A DNA stretch of 64,000 nt from Lysinibacillus sp. 2017 (GCF_003073375.1 NZ_CP029002.1:3570001-3634000), one strand, 5' to 3'; shown: positions 16,700 through 30,517, counted from the stretch's first letter. Made by a program: numbers and translations. Notes: generated by a model not told the origin, from the sequence alone.

Positions 16700-16895
16700 G
16701 ATGTAGCTTTTCATAATTTTTTAGTTTTGATGCCTTTTCATTTTTCTGTGCAAAGAATTACTTCTCTGTTTTAAAAATGAAACATACAATCGGGCATGTG
16801 CGATTGGGAGGTATCCGCCGAATTTTCGATAATCCTCCACCTCGTCAACTAAGGATTGTTTTTCCGCTCAATTTCCTTAGCTCAGGCGCTATAAT
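16700..16895 (-). ncRNA. glmS ribozyme-riboswitch
   Basis: Self-cleaving RNA activated by glucosamine-6-phosphate; cleavage exposes the glmS mRNA to decay. On the minus strand the conserved cleavage context ATTATA/GCGCC is at 16890/16889. P1 CTAAGGA ... TCCTTAG and the catalytic core GTTGACGAGGTGGAGG, TTATCGAAAATTCGGCGG, ATACCTCCC match the B. subtilis ribozyme almost base for base. The 3' boundary is approximate. Confidence 0.93.
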
Positions 16896-16975
16896 TGTTT
16901 TCCGATTTGTTTTTTGCGTCTACTTTCCTCCTTTTTGACGCCACTTATGAATCTATTGTTTTCATAAGCAATTTC

Positions 16976-17004
16976 ATCATACATAAAACCATTTCATCCG
17001 TCAA
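16976..17004 (-). promoter_or_regulatory. glmS promoter
   Basis: On the minus strand TTGACG (17004-16999), 17-base spacer, TATGAT (16981-16976), about 80 bases before the ribozyme cleavage site. Confidence 0.85.
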
Positions 17005-17033
17005 TCAAACGCTAATTTAAAAACGTTTCAAGT

Positions 17034-17069
17034 AAAAAAATGCCCCGCTTCATCGATAAAAACGGGGCA
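17034..17069 (-). terminator. Terminator of the PfpI-family gene
   Basis: TGCCCCG / CGGGGCA stem; seven T residues follow on the minus strand. Confidence 0.88.
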
Positions 17070-17123
17070 CTTTTTGGAAAATTCCCTTTAATGGGTTGTT
17101 ATTATCATATGGAGTCGTTTGTA

Positions 17124-17648
17124 TTAAAGTCTCTTGTCCTTTAATAATTTCACAATTTCTCGGTTGAATGCTGGTAAATCATCTGGTGTACGACTTGTTA
17201 CTAACTGTTCCTGACAAACAAATACTTCTTCATCATGGAATTTCGCACCAGCATATTCTAAATCCACTTTAATCGATTTATAACCCGTTGTATCACGGCC
17301 TTCTAAAGACTTCGCTGTAATTAATAGCTGTGGTCCATGACAAATTGCAAATACCGGTTTCATCTCATCCATGAAATGCTTTGTAAATGCCACAACCCGG
17401 TCATCATCTCGCAGTATGTCTGGTGAAAATCCACCTGGAATAAATAACGCATCAAAATCTTTTGGGTTCACATCTGCAACACCCTTATCAATCTTCACTG
17501 TCGCTTCTCCGCGCTTACCTGTCACCGTTTTGTTTCCTTCTTTGTCAATGGTCACAAGTGTATGTCCTGCAGCTTCTAATGCCTCTTTTGGACTTGTGAA
17601 TTCCACATCTTCAAATTTGTCTGTAATCAATGTCGCAATTTTTGCCAA
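17124..17648 (-). CDS. DJ-1/PfpI family protein (type 1 glutamine-amidotransferase fold)
   Basis: 174 residues, the length of B. subtilis YfkM (general stress protein 18). The nucleophile elbow AICHGPQLL near residue 101 carries the catalytic Cys-His, and ALFIPGGFSPD near 74 forms the oxyanion region. The family includes proteases, glyoxalase III-type deglycases and stress proteins; which applies here is unknown. Start chosen at TTG 17648, eight bases after GAAGGAG, giving MAKIATLITDKFED; the longer frame to 17681 has no ribosome site. Sits alone between glmS and glmM, splitting the usual pair. Confidence 0.88.
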   Translation of the reverse strand: MAKIATLITDKFEDVEFTSPKEALEAAGHTLVTIDKEGNKTVTGKRGEATVKIDKGVADVNPKDFDALFIPGGFSPDILRDDDRVVAFTKHFMDEMKPVFAICHGPQLLITAKSLEGRDTTGYKSIKVDLEYAGAKFHDEEVFVCQEQLVTSRTPDDLPAFNREIVKLLKDKRL

Positions 17649-17732
17649 TGTAAAACACTCCTTCGTCTTTTTAAGGTACAATAGTTTGATTCCCCAAATT
17701 ATTGAGAGTAAAACATCTGTAGTGTTTAAAAA

Positions 17733-17777
17733 TAAAAAAACGCCAGAAACAGATTATACTATCTGCTCCTAGCGTTT
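17733..17777 (-). terminator. Terminator of the cdaA-cdaR-glmM operon
   Basis: Nested stem AAACGC.AG / CT.GCGTTT with inner CAGAT / ATCTG, followed by TTTTTTTATTTTT on the minus strand. Confidence 0.85.
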
Positions 17778-17793
17778 CATTAAACTATACGTT

Positions 17794-19146
17794 TTATTCA
17801 GCTAAACCCATTTCTGCTTTTACAACATCAGCAATGCGGTGAACATAAGTTTCGCATGCTTCTTCAGTCGCTGCTTCTACCATGACACGCACTAAAGGCT
17901 CTGTACCAGAAGGACGTACTAATACGCGACCCTCATTAGCCATTTCTGCCTCTACTTCTGCAATTACCGCAGCAACGTGCTCATTTTGTGTTACAGCATG
18001 CTTATCTGTCACACGCACGTTAATTAGACGTTGTGGGAAGATTGTCATTTCTGCTGCAAGCTCTGAAAGTTTTTTGCCTGTCGCTTTCATGATGCTTACT
18101 AATTGAATACCTGTTAGTAAACCGTCACCTGTTGTATTGTAATCTAAGAATACGATGTGACCTGATTGCTCGCCACCTACGTTATAACCATTTGTACGCA
18201 TTTCTTCGACAACATAACGGTCACCCACGGCTGTTTTCACACTTGTCATTTCATTTTCTTCTAACGCTTTGTAGAAGCCCATATTACTCATTACAGTTGA
18301 AACAACTGTGTTTTTATTTAGACGACCTTTTGCGTTTAAATGCTTACCGATAATGAACATAATTTGGTCACCATCAACAATCGTACCGTTTTCATCTACT
18401 GCGATTAAACGGTCCCCGTCACCATCAAATGCAAGACCTACATTTGCACTGCGTTCTACTACAAATGCTGCTAGCTTCTCAGGATGTGTTGAACCAACGC
18501 CTGCATTAATGTTTAAGCCATCTGGTGAAGCACCCATTGTTGAAATATCCGCCTCTAAATCTGCAAATAAATGTGTTGCTAATGAAGAAGTTGCACCGTG
18601 AGCACAGTCTAACGCGACATGTAAACCTACGAAATCTTCATCTACTGTTTGTTTTAAATAAGAAATATATTTTTGACCACCCTCGAAGTAATCCGATACA
18701 GATCCGATTGCGCCTCCGACTGGGCGTGGTAATGTGTCTTCTTCTGCATCAATGTAGCTTTCAATTTCTGCTTCTTGTGCATCTGTTAATTTAAAGCCAT
18801 CTGGTCCGAAAAATTTAATGCCGTTGTCTGCGACAGGATTGTGTGATGCTGAAATCATAACACCCGCTTCTGCATTCATCACGCGTGAAAGATAAGCTAC
18901 ACCCGGTGTACTAATCACACCTAAGCGCATAACCTCCGCACCGATTGAAAGAAGACCTGCAACTAGTGCACCTTCTAACATTTCTCCAGAAATACGTGTA
19001 TCACGTCCAATTAATACTTTCGGGCGATCTTTTGCATCCTTCGTTAACACGTACCCACCTATACGACCTAGTTTGAACGCGAACTCTGGTGTTAGCTCAC
19101 TGTTAGCGACACCGCGGACGCCATCTGTTCCGAAATATTTACCCAT
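17794..19146 (-). CDS. glmM: Phosphoglucosamine mutase
   Basis: 450 residues, full length. Interconverts glucosamine-6-phosphate and glucosamine-1-phosphate. The phosphoserine loop [12 protein letters not shown] lies near residue 100, the Mg loop DGDGDR near 240, the sugar loop GGEQSGH near 326 and the phosphate-binding [12 protein letters not shown] near 410. AAGGAG precedes ATG 19146. Last gene of cdaA-cdaR-glmM; in relatives GlmM also binds and inhibits CdaA, linking cell-wall precursor flow with c-di-AMP. Confidence 0.98.
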   Translation of the reverse strand: MGKYFGTDGVRGVANSELTPEFAFKLGRIGGYVLTKDAKDRPKVLIGRDTRISGEMLEGALVAGLLSIGAEVMRLGVISTPGVAYLSRVMNAEAGVMISASHNPVADNGIKFFGPDGFKLTDAQEAEIESYIDAEEDTLPRPVGGAIGSVSDYFEGGQKYISYLKQTVDEDFVGLHVALDCAHGATSSLATHLFADLEADISTMGASPDGLNINAGVGSTHPEKLAAFVVERSANVGLAFDGDGDRLIAVDENGTIVDGDQIMFIIGKHLNAKGRLNKNTVVSTVMSNMGFYKALEENEMTSVKTAVGDRYVVEEMRTNGYNVGGEQSGHIVFLDYNTTGDGLLTGIQLVSIMKATGKKLSELAAEMTIFPQRLINVRVTDKHAVTQNEHVAAVIAEVEAEMANEGRVLVRPSGTEPLVRVMVEAATEEACETYVHRIADVVKAEMGLAE

Positions 19147-19239
19147 TACTTATTCTCTCCTTCAACGCTTGACATCCCATACATTTGTTAATATTCCGCA
19201 ATCTTCACGGATGTATGTTCATGTTTTTGTTAATGCGAT

Positions 19240-20250
19240 TTAGTTTCCCTCTGAGTCGTTGATATTCGAATCCGACTCTACTTCATTATCCGTATCCTCT
19301 GTATCAACAGGCTCACTATATGCATCTGCATGAATAATAACTTTTTCTTGTGATAATTTTGTTGCACCTGTTGGTAAAGCGACTGCAAAATCATAAGAAC
19401 CTGATTCTGTAATTGTTGAGACATCTACCTCAACAACGACATTCTCAAGTACATCAATTGTCGCTTTAGGACCATAAATTGTGATTTTTGAAGGCTCGAC
19501 TGATAAGTGTTCAATCGTTACCCCATCTTTTACTTTCCCTATTTCCTTTATTGTAATCGGGAGCTCTCGACTATATTCATTAATTTCTACTTTTACTTTT
19601 ACTTTCTCTGGGCTAACACGCACATCTAGTTTATTTAAATCTCTATCTAATACTTTTACAGTAGCTTCTTGATCAAATGATTTATTGATTCCTTTATCAC
19701 CAGTAATCGTCGCTTTTACGTAGCTAATACTATCAATGACACTTTTTGCTCCTGTAATCGTTACGCGACTCGGATTAGCAATCATAGAATTAATTATGAA
19801 ATCTTCTGCCACGAGACGTTTATTCATCTCTGGCTCTATACGAAACTCTTCAGTAATCTTTTCTTCTATCTCCACATTGACTGTTCTTGGCTCAATCGAT
19901 ACATTTAGTTTTTCAGAAAAGTTTTCAGACTGTATTGTAACGCTATGCTCTCCAATTAACAATGCGTTTAAATCGACAAATACTTTGAAATCCTTTTCAA
20001 GCTTCGTTTTTAATACAATTGCAGGCGGTCCAGAAATTTTGACATCGACCGTTTCAGGTAAACCCGTTACAAACAAATTATCTTCATCATAATACACCTC
20101 TAGTGGTACATTTGTGATGACATCTGTTTCTGTAGACGCGCCATTTTCATTTTCACGTTTTTCTTCTGTTTGAACGTATAAAAATAAGGCTGCTGCTAAA
20201 AACAATGCCGTTAAACGTAGCATCCATGGACTATCAAATAACTTATCCAT
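19240..20250 (-). CDS. cdaR: CdaA regulatory protein (YbbR domains)
   Basis: 336 residues. One N-terminal membrane segment (LTALFLAAALFLYVQTE, residues 13-28), then about four extracellular YbbR repeats; the conserved PS.VTITG / PSKITIYGPK motifs recur near residues 158 and 252. An acidic low-complexity tail ends the protein (residues 315-336). CdaR modulates the diadenylate cyclase CdaA across the membrane. It overlaps cdaA by eight bases, so translation is coupled. Confidence 0.95.
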   Translation of the reverse strand: MDKLFDSPWMLRLTALFLAAALFLYVQTEEKRENENGASTETDVITNVPLEVYYDEDNLFVTGLPETVDVKISGPPAIVLKTKLEKDFKVFVDLNALLIGEHSVTIQSENFSEKLNVSIEPRTVNVEIEEKITEEFRIEPEMNKRLVAEDFIINSMIANPSRVTITGAKSVIDSISYVKATITGDKGINKSFDQEATVKVLDRDLNKLDVRVSPEKVKVKVEINEYSRELPITIKEIGKVKDGVTIEHLSVEPSKITIYGPKATIDVLENVVVEVDVSTITESGSYDFAVALPTGATKLSQEKVIIHADAYSEPVDTEDTDNEVESDSNINDSEGN

Positions 20251-21079
20251 TCTTCTTCCCTCCCCAATTCCACTTAGAAGCTAAGTTAGAATCTTGTTCA
20301 GGACCAAACCACATTTTGCGAAGTAATTCTTCAAATTCTTGAATAGAAAGATTACGGTGTAAATTGCCGTTTGCTGTAATACTGATTGCACCTGTTTCTT
20401 CAGATACAACAACCGTAATGGCATCCGTTACTTCACTTAAACCAAGTGCAGCTCGGTGACGTGTTCCTAACTCTTTCGAAATAAAGGCACTTTCCGATAA
20501 TGGTAGATAACATGCCGAAGCAGAAATTTTATTTTTTTGGATAATGACCGCGCCATCATGAAGTGGCGTATTCGGAATAAAGATATTAATCATTAATTCA
20601 GAAGTAATGTGAGACTCCATTTTAATACCCGTTTCCACGTATTCATTGAGTCCAGTTTCTTTTTCAATTGAAATAAGCGCACCAATACGACGTTTGGCCA
20701 TGTAGCTTACTGATTTTTTCATTGCCTCTACTAAACGTGTTTGTTCATCATCTTGTTGGTTTATAGTACGTTGGAAAAGCTTTCCTCGCCCAATTTGTTC
20801 GAGTGCTCGACGTATCTCAGGTTGGAAAATAATGATGATGGCCAAGAATCCCCAATCAATGACTTCTTGTAATAGCCAATCAAGCGTATCTAATCCAAAC
20901 ACATACGTTGCAAATTTTGCTAAAACAATAATTAATAACCCTTTCAATAATTGAACGGCTTTCGTTCCTTTAATGAGGGTCAATGCTTTATAAATGACGT
21001 ACCAAACGAGCAGTACATCTAGCAGCTTAAAAATAAGATTTACAGCAGTAATATCTGTAAATTGTTCCATTAATTGCAC
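20243..21079 (-). CDS. cdaA: Diadenylate cyclase (c-di-AMP synthase)
   Basis: 278 residues. Three N-terminal membrane segments (about 13-33, 39-59, 66-84) and a cytosolic DAC domain with the two catalytic motifs, LHDGAVI near residue 171 and TRHRAALG near 203. Makes c-di-AMP from two ATP, controlling potassium and osmotic balance and wall integrity. The start is GTG 21079, seven bases after AGTGGGGG. First gene of the operon with cdaR and glmM. Confidence 0.97.
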   Translation of the reverse strand: MQLMEQFTDITAVNLIFKLLDVLLVWYVIYKALTLIKGTKAVQLLKGLLIIVLAKFATYVFGLDTLDWLLQEVIDWGFLAIIIIFQPEIRRALEQIGRGKLFQRTINQQDDEQTRLVEAMKKSVSYMAKRRIGALISIEKETGLNEYVETGIKMESHITSELMINIFIPNTPLHDGAVIIQKNKISASACYLPLSESAFISKELGTRHRAALGLSEVTDAITVVVSEETGAISITANGNLHRNLSIQEFEELLRKMWFGPEQDSNLASKWNWGGKKNG

Positions 21080-21120
21080 GTGGCATCCCCCACTTTTAAT
21101 AGCTAATCCATATTAGTTTT

Positions 21121-21149
21121 AGTATAGCACAATTCAGTCTGGAGATTAA
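21121..21149 (-). promoter_or_regulatory. cdaA operon promoter
   Basis: TTAATC, 17-base spacer, TGC-preceded TATACT (extended -10) on the minus strand, about 40 bases before the cdaA start. Confidence 0.7.
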
Positions 21150-21247
21150 CTTCCTTTAAAAAAACAAATTACGCACTAAACAGCGCGAAATTATGGCTTC
21201 TCTAATGTCAATTCCCTTGAAAATTATGCTTTTTTATTCCCCAAAGG

Positions 21248-21276
21248 AAAAAGTCTACTCCAGCGAGTAGACTTTG
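21248..21276 (-). terminator. sigW-rsiW terminator
   Basis: AAGTCTACTC / GAGTAGACTT stem with a four-base loop and TTTTT after it on the minus strand. Confidence 0.88.
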
Positions 21277-21317
21277 CCTTCTTTAATAGAACGTCATTTT
21301 CCAGTAAAAGTTTCGGA

Positions 21318-21929
21318 CTATTGAAACAATCCAACGACTTCATTAAAGCTTTTTTTAATTTTGTACCAAAGCCATCCAAACGCCTCATCTATTTCATGCA
21401 CTTGTCCTGTCACAACTGCCGTTGATGCCATATAATTGCCGTTAATCACTGTTACATTGCCATCCACTTCTCCTTCAATGACAATATCTCCATTTTTCAC
21501 AACAATATCCCCTTTGATAACCTCTCCAGCTGGTACTGTTACTGTTTGACCATCCACTACAAGATTCGGTTGTTTCGTTACAGAAAATTGATCGTCATTC
21601 GGGTAGCTTCCGAGTAATGCAGCACTCATAAACAAACAAAATACAGCTGCTGCCACTAACATCGGATGCTGACGGAACCACTGTTTAATCCCAGCAGAAC
21701 TTTTACGTTTTGGTAACCGACTTATTACTTGATCCTCGAAGCTAGGAGGGGCGGTAATATGTGCTGCACTTTTGATAAACGCAACCGTGTCACTTAATTC
21801 ATGCATATGTTGTTGGCAATTTGAACATGTTTGTAAATGTCGTTTAAGTGTTTGCTCATGCTCTCGACTTATATCACCATCTAAATATTCGTGCATATAA
21901 TCCACGAATTGTGATGCACACGTATTCAT
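21318..21929 (-). CDS. rsiW: Anti-sigma-W factor
   Basis: 203 residues. The N-terminal ZAS domain has HEQTLKRHLQTCSNCQQH (HxxxCxxC zinc site near residues 30-37). One membrane segment (LVAAAVFCLFMSAALLGS, about 89-107) is followed by an extracellular region where regulated proteolysis would begin. It holds SigW inactive until envelope stress triggers PrsW/RasP-type cleavage. It follows sigW after 13 bases with AGGAGG before its ATG. Confidence 0.95.
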   Translation of the reverse strand: MNTCASQFVDYMHEYLDGDISREHEQTLKRHLQTCSNCQQHMHELSDTVAFIKSAAHITAPPSFEDQVISRLPKRKSSAGIKQWFRQHPMLVAAAVFCLFMSAALLGSYPNDDQFSVTKQPNLVVDGQTVTVPAGEVIKGDIVVKNGDIVIEGEVDGNVTVINGNYMASTAVVTGQVHEIDEAFGWLWYKIKKSFNEVVGLFQ

Positions 21930-21942
21930 GCGTATCGTCCTC

Positions 21943-22506
21943 CTATAAATTGTTTAACTGCTTGCGTAAAGCTTCTCGTCCACGATGGATACGTGTTTTC
22001 ACAGTACCGAGTGGCATATCTAAAATTTCACTAATCTCTTGAAGTGATAATTCCTCAATATATTTTAAAACGATTACCGAACGATATTTATCAGGCAAGC
22101 GACTAATTTCATACTGAATACGATCTTGAAGCTCCATTTGTTCTACAGCCTCTTCTGGAAGCTGTTCGTCTGCAGCGATTTGTGAATACATATCTAACCC
22201 CTCTGTACCCGCAACTTCTGCATCTAAATAATAATCTGGCTTCTTTTTTCGAATGCGGTCGATACATAGATTCGTCGCAATCCGATAGAGCCAAGTCGAA
22301 AATTTTCGTTTTTGGTCGTACGAATGAAGATTAATATATGCACGAATAAAAGCCTCTTGTGCAATATCTTCAGCTTCTTGTTTGTTGCCAAGCATACGGT
22401 AACACACCTGGTACAGCTTGTGCTGGTAGAGGTTAACAATATCGGCATATGCGTTTTGATCACCTTTAAGCACTTGTTTTATTCTTTTATTCACTAACGC
22501 ATCCAT
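21943..22506 (-). CDS. sigW: ECF RNA polymerase sigma factor SigW
   Basis: 187 residues. Region 2 (QEAEDIAQEAFIRAYINLHSY ... FSTWLYRIATNLCIDRIRKKK) and region 4 (LPDKYRSVIVLKYIEELSLQEI ... PLGTVKTRIHRGREALR) of an ECF sigma. SigW drives the antimicrobial and envelope-stress regulon. Its own promoter upstream carries the SigW consensus, so it is autoregulated as in B. subtilis. Operon with rsiW. Confidence 0.96.
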   Translation of the reverse strand: MDALVNKRIKQVLKGDQNAYADIVNLYQHKLYQVCYRMLGNKQEAEDIAQEAFIRAYINLHSYDQKRKFSTWLYRIATNLCIDRIRKKKPDYYLDAEVAGTEGLDMYSQIAADEQLPEEAVEQMELQDRIQYEISRLPDKYRSVIVLKYIEELSLQEISEILDMPLGTVKTRIHRGREALRKQLNNL

Positions 22507-22543
22507 TTGTCTTTCCTCTCCACCTTTTTAGCTGTTCTATATT

Positions 22544-22568
22544 TACGTATGGGTTTTAAAAAGGTTTC
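22544..22568 (-). promoter_or_regulatory. SigW-dependent autoregulatory promoter
   Basis: On the minus strand GAAAC (22568-22564), 16-base spacer, CGTA (22547-22544), the SigW consensus with exact spacing. A vegetative extended -10 (TGCTATAAT, 22625-22617) lies further upstream and could give basal expression. Confidence 0.88.
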
Positions 22569-22661
22569 GTTTTAAATAAATAAATTCTTTTTAACCATCG
22601 TTAAATACGTACTATCATTATAGCAAAATTTTTTCTGCTTGATTGGGTATTTTCCGAATAT

Positions 22662-23567
22662 TCATACCAAAGTTTCACCAAATAATGATCCTATCAGCGC
22701 AACTGCCACGTCTGCTGTTTTATTAAGCTCATCTAAAATCGGATTCACCTCAACAAATTCAGTAGATGTCAGTAATCCTGACTCTTGAATCATTTCCATA
22801 GCTAAATGACTTTCACGATACGTAATTCCTCCAGCTACGGGAGTCCCCACTCCAGGAGTGTATAGTGGATCTAACGCATCTAAATCCAGCGATAAATGCA
22901 AACCATCAATTTGTCGTGCACGGAAATATTTCATGGTTTCTTCCATTACATGTGTCATCCCTAAGCGGTCAATCTCATGCATTGTATATATTTTAATCCC
23001 ACACTCTTTAATTAATGCTCTTTCTCCTTCATCTATCGAACGTCCACCAATAATAACAATGTTCTCCTGTTTAATTTTTGGCGCCATATGTAAAATTGAC
23101 GTTAAACGCTCATGACCAAGGCCCAGACTTGTTGCAAGTGGCATCCCATGAATATTGCCTGACGGTGTCGTATCTGGTGTATTTAAATCGGCATGTGCAT
23201 CAAACCAAATCACACCCATATTTTCATATCTTGTCGACAGCCCTGCTAGCGTCCCAATCGCGATACTATGATCGCCCCCTAAAACAAGTGGCATTCGCTG
23301 CTTTTGTAAAACAGCCTGAACCTTCTCTGCTAATGCGGTACTTACATTAACAACCTCATCTAAATTAAGGAGCTTCTCATCTTGTTGTTCGGTAACAGCT
23401 GGATCTAATACTTGAATATTGCCTTCGTCTTCTACATCGTAGCCAAGCGCCGCTAATCTAGCTTGCAATCCTGCATAACGAATCGCACTTGGCCCCATGT
23501 CCACCCCTCGTCGTTGTTGTCCATAATCACATGGTACCCCAATAATTGAAACATATTTATTTTCCAT
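22662..23567 (-). CDS. rocF: Arginase
   Basis: 301 residues. Hydrolyses arginine to ornithine and urea using a dimanganese site. Metal ligands visible: GGDHS near residue 99, DAHADLNT near 123, SLDLDALDP near 225; GGITYRE completes the fold. ATG 23567 is nine bases after AAGGGG; an ATG immediately next to that site is rejected. Situated between sigW and the tRNA cluster, as in B. subtilis relatives. Confidence 0.96.
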   Translation of the reverse strand: MENKYVSIIGVPCDYGQQRRGVDMGPSAIRYAGLQARLAALGYDVEDEGNIQVLDPAVTEQQDEKLLNLDEVVNVSTALAEKVQAVLQKQRMPLVLGGDHSIAIGTLAGLSTRYENMGVIWFDAHADLNTPDTTPSGNIHGMPLATSLGLGHERLTSILHMAPKIKQENIVIIGGRSIDEGERALIKECGIKIYTMHEIDRLGMTHVMEETMKYFRARQIDGLHLSLDLDALDPLYTPGVGTPVAGGITYRESHLAMEMIQESGLLTSTEFVEVNPILDELNKTADVAVALIGSLFGETLV

Positions 23568-23684
23568 GTTTGTCATCCCCTTAGATCTGCTTATTATGTT
23601 TCATACAGGCTCAGCTCTTCTCAGCTCATAATTCTCACTCTATTGAAATTTCGAGATTCAGCATGGATTTTCCTTTTTAAACGC

Positions 23685-23721
23685 AAAAAATCCTTTACCT
23701 AATTTTCATTAAGTAAAGGAT
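23685..23721 (-). terminator. tRNA cluster terminator
   Basis: ATCCTTTAC / GTAAAGGAT stem followed by TTTTTT on the minus strand, about 45 bases past tRNA-Lys. Confidence 0.85.
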
Positions 23722-23764
23722 TGGATTTTTATATTTAAGTGCACTTCGTATATTTAAATAAAAG

Positions 23765-23837
23765 TGAGCCATGTAGGATTCGAACCTACGACCCTCTGAT
23801 TAAAAGTCAGATGCTCTACCAACTGAGCTAATGGCTC
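23765..23837 (-). tRNA. tRNA-Lys (TTT)
   Basis: GAGCCAT acceptor pairs with ATGGCTC; anticodon loop CTTTTAA gives TTT. The CCA end is not encoded. Last gene of the cluster. Confidence 0.96.
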
Positions 23838-23851
23838 ATAAAAAGAAAAAA

Positions 23852-23926
23852 TGGCTGGGGAACCTGGATTCGAACCAGGGCATGACGGAATCAAAATCCG
23901 TTGCCTTACCGCTTGGCTATACCCCA
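23852..23926 (-). tRNA. tRNA-Gln (TTG)
   Basis: TGGGGTA / TTCCCCA acceptor, anticodon TTG in loop TTTTGAT, GTTCGAATC T-arm, encoded CCA. Confidence 0.96.
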
Positions 23927-23939
23927 AACATTTAAAAGA

Positions 23940-24023
23940 TGGTGGAGAGGGGCGGGTTCGAACCGCCGAACCCTAAGGAGCGGATTTACAGTCCGCCGCG
24001 TTTAGCCACTTCGCTACCTCTCC
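23940..24023 (-). tRNA. tRNA-Tyr (GTA)
   Basis: GGAGAGG / CCTCTCC acceptor, anticodon GTA (CTGTAAA), long variable arm typical of bacterial tRNA-Tyr, encoded CCA. Confidence 0.96.
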
Positions 24024-24051
24024 GACACAATATAACACTGTTAAAAATAGA

Positions 24052-24127
24052 TGGTGGAGGATGACGGGCTCGAACCGCCGACCCCCTGCTTGTAAGGCAG
24101 GTGCTCTCCCAGCTGAGCTAATCCTCC
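24052..24127 (-). tRNA. tRNA-Val (TAC)
   Basis: GGAGGAT / ATCCTCC acceptor, anticodon TAC (CTTACAA), GTTCGAGCC T-arm, encoded CCA. Confidence 0.96.
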
Positions 24128-24174
24128 ATACTAACAAGTGTTATCAATATTCTTTTATGTAGCCTTAATAAAAA

Positions 24175-24249
24175 TGGTGACCCGTACGAGAATCGAACTC
24201 GTGTTACCGCCGTGAAAGGGCGGTGTCTTAACCGCTTGACCAACGGGCC
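24175..24249 (-). tRNA. tRNA-Glu (TTC)
   Basis: GGCCCGT acceptor with ACGGGTC (G-T pair), anticodon TTC (CTTTCAC), encoded CCA. First gene behind the promoter at 24283. Confidence 0.95.
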
Positions 24250-24282
24250 ATTTATAATGACGTTCTCTTTAAGACAATATTT

Positions 24283-24311
24283 ATAATATCATCATTTTTA
24301 TAGCAGTGCAA
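24283..24311 (-). promoter_or_regulatory. Internal tRNA promoter (upstream of tRNA-Glu)
   Basis: Minus strand TTGCAC, 17-base spacer, TATTAT, about 35 bases before tRNA-Glu. Confidence 0.75.
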
Positions 24312-24368
24312 CCCTTTTTTAAAACTTTTTCAGAAAAATATTCTTCTTTATAAAAAAGCAAAAAAAAA

Positions 24369-24444
24369 TGGCTCCGAAGGCAGGACTCGAACCTGCGACC
24401 TGCCGGTTAACAGCCGGATGCTCTACCAACTGAGCTACTTCGGA
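24369..24444 (-). tRNA. tRNA-Asn (GTT)
   Basis: TCCGAAG / CTTCGGA acceptor, anticodon GTT (CTGTTAA), GTTCGAGTC T-arm, encoded CCA directly followed by nine T residues on the minus strand. Confidence 0.96.
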
Positions 24445-24493
24445 ACGCTATTATTATGTATGTACTTGAGTGCTTCTCTTTAGTACATTTTTT

Positions 24494-24521
24494 ATTATAG
24501 CAAGGTTTTAAATTTATACAA
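24494..24521 (-). promoter_or_regulatory. tRNA cluster promoter (upstream of tRNA-Asn)
   Basis: Minus strand TTGTAT, 16-base spacer, TGC-preceded TATAAT, about 50 bases before tRNA-Asn. Confidence 0.75.
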
Positions 24522-24539
24522 GCGATTTTTTTAAATAGT

Positions 24540-24695
24540 TTAAAAACATTTCAATATTTTTAGATTATTTAAATTAAACGAGAAGATATATGCATTTACT
24601 CCTACTAATGTAATCAATGAAGTAACTACAATTAAAGATACATAAAGCGCCTTACTTACTGTATAGTAACCCTTTTTCATCTTCAACATACGCAT
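24540..24695 (-). CDS. Possible 51-residue membrane peptide or gene remnant
   Basis: Minus-strand frame starting ATG 24695 (or 24680) with an upstream AAAGGA. The product has one hydrophobic segment, ALYVSLIVVTSLITLVGVNAY, after a basic N-terminus, like a signal peptide. Immediately upstream another short frame ends in YAIQWIPSIPFNKRD and looks protein-like but is cut off by stops, so the region is probably decayed coding DNA. Not recognised. Confidence 0.3.
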   Translation of the reverse strand: MRMLKMKKGYYTVSKALYVSLIVVTSLITLVGVNAYIFSFNLNNLKILKCF

Positions 24696-24699
24696 ATGA

Positions 24700-25158
24700 T
24701 ATTAATTTTTCCTTTTCTAATTAACAATATTTCCATTAATATCACGTTTATTAAATGGAATAGATGGAATCCATTGTATAGCATAGATAAAACCTCTGCT
24801 AACCTTTTAAGCTTATAAGCTCTTATTGGAGTTCTCCGTTGTCTTTATCGATAAACCATTTCTGTATGCATGATAGTCATTAAGTTAGTTCTTATGGTCT
24901 TTACAAAGCTATTTTAACGACTAATCAATCACTTTGAATTAACAAGATCCTTATACATACCAGGATCTTCCCATCACCTCTCTATTTGTTCTATTGATGG
25001 AGTAGGTTGTTTTATATGATTCTTCGTTATTCAACGTATAACAACCCGAATTCAGCGCTTGTTACATACAGTATTCTTTTCTGCCTTTTTCATTCCTTAA
25101 TTTCAATTCAGTACCACTGCTTATTTAGATTTTCATAAATGTTTCAAATTTTTCATAA
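24700..25158. other. Gap between rRNA operon and tRNA cluster, decayed sequence
   Basis: No intact gene or RNA recognised. Contains a minus-strand protein-like fragment at about 24720-24800 (see the frame at 24540) and a small hairpin AAGATCCT / AGGATCTT near 24945-24970. Confidence 0.4.
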
Positions 25159-25196
25159 TAAAAAGAAGCCACCGATTTTATAATCGTTAACTTCTT
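25159..25196 (-). terminator. Second rrn terminator
   Basis: AAGAAG / CTTCTT with inner GATT / AATC; a T-rich run follows on the minus strand. Confidence 0.6.
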
Positions 25197-25246
25197 CTTA
25201 GATATCTATTTAAACTACATTATGTACAATAAACTTTTAGAAAAAA

Positions 25247-25286
25247 TAAAAAAGCCACTACTGACTGAATCAGCAGCGACTTCTTG
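25247..25286 (-). terminator. rrn operon terminator
   Basis: GTCGCTGCTGA / TCAGTAGTGGC imperfect stem followed by TTTTTTATTTTTT on the minus strand, directly after 5S. Confidence 0.85.
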
Positions 25287-25288
25287 AG

Positions 25289-25403
<115 letters not shown>

Positions 25404-25527
25404 CTTGTACACGGATGTACTGGCGTCTACGTTGTCACAGGACGTGACGTTCTTAGTAGACGTTCCTTTTAGAAAGAATTGTTCTTTCAAAACTGGATAA
25501 ACGTTTCATTGAGTTGTGCAATAAAAT

Positions 25528-30331
<4,804 letters not shown>

Positions 30332-30487
30332 GTTAGTTTGAAAGCTCATTTGCTTTGCTAGCGTATCAACTAAAAGTTGATATCTATTTTTGCTTCATTT
30401 AAGAAGCTTTGTTTCATTAACGTTGCTTGTTCAGTTTTCAAGGTTCATTTTATTTCGTTTGTCGCAATATCTCTTGGCGACTTACTT

Positions 30488-30517
30488 ATAATACCACCGC
30501 ATTGTTATATCCGTCAA
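30488..30517 (-). promoter_or_regulatory. rrn promoter
   Basis: Minus strand TTGACG, 18-base spacer, TATTAT, about 150 bases upstream of 16S; the transcribed leader carries the GAAAACTGAACAAGCAACG antitermination-like box. Confidence 0.75.
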
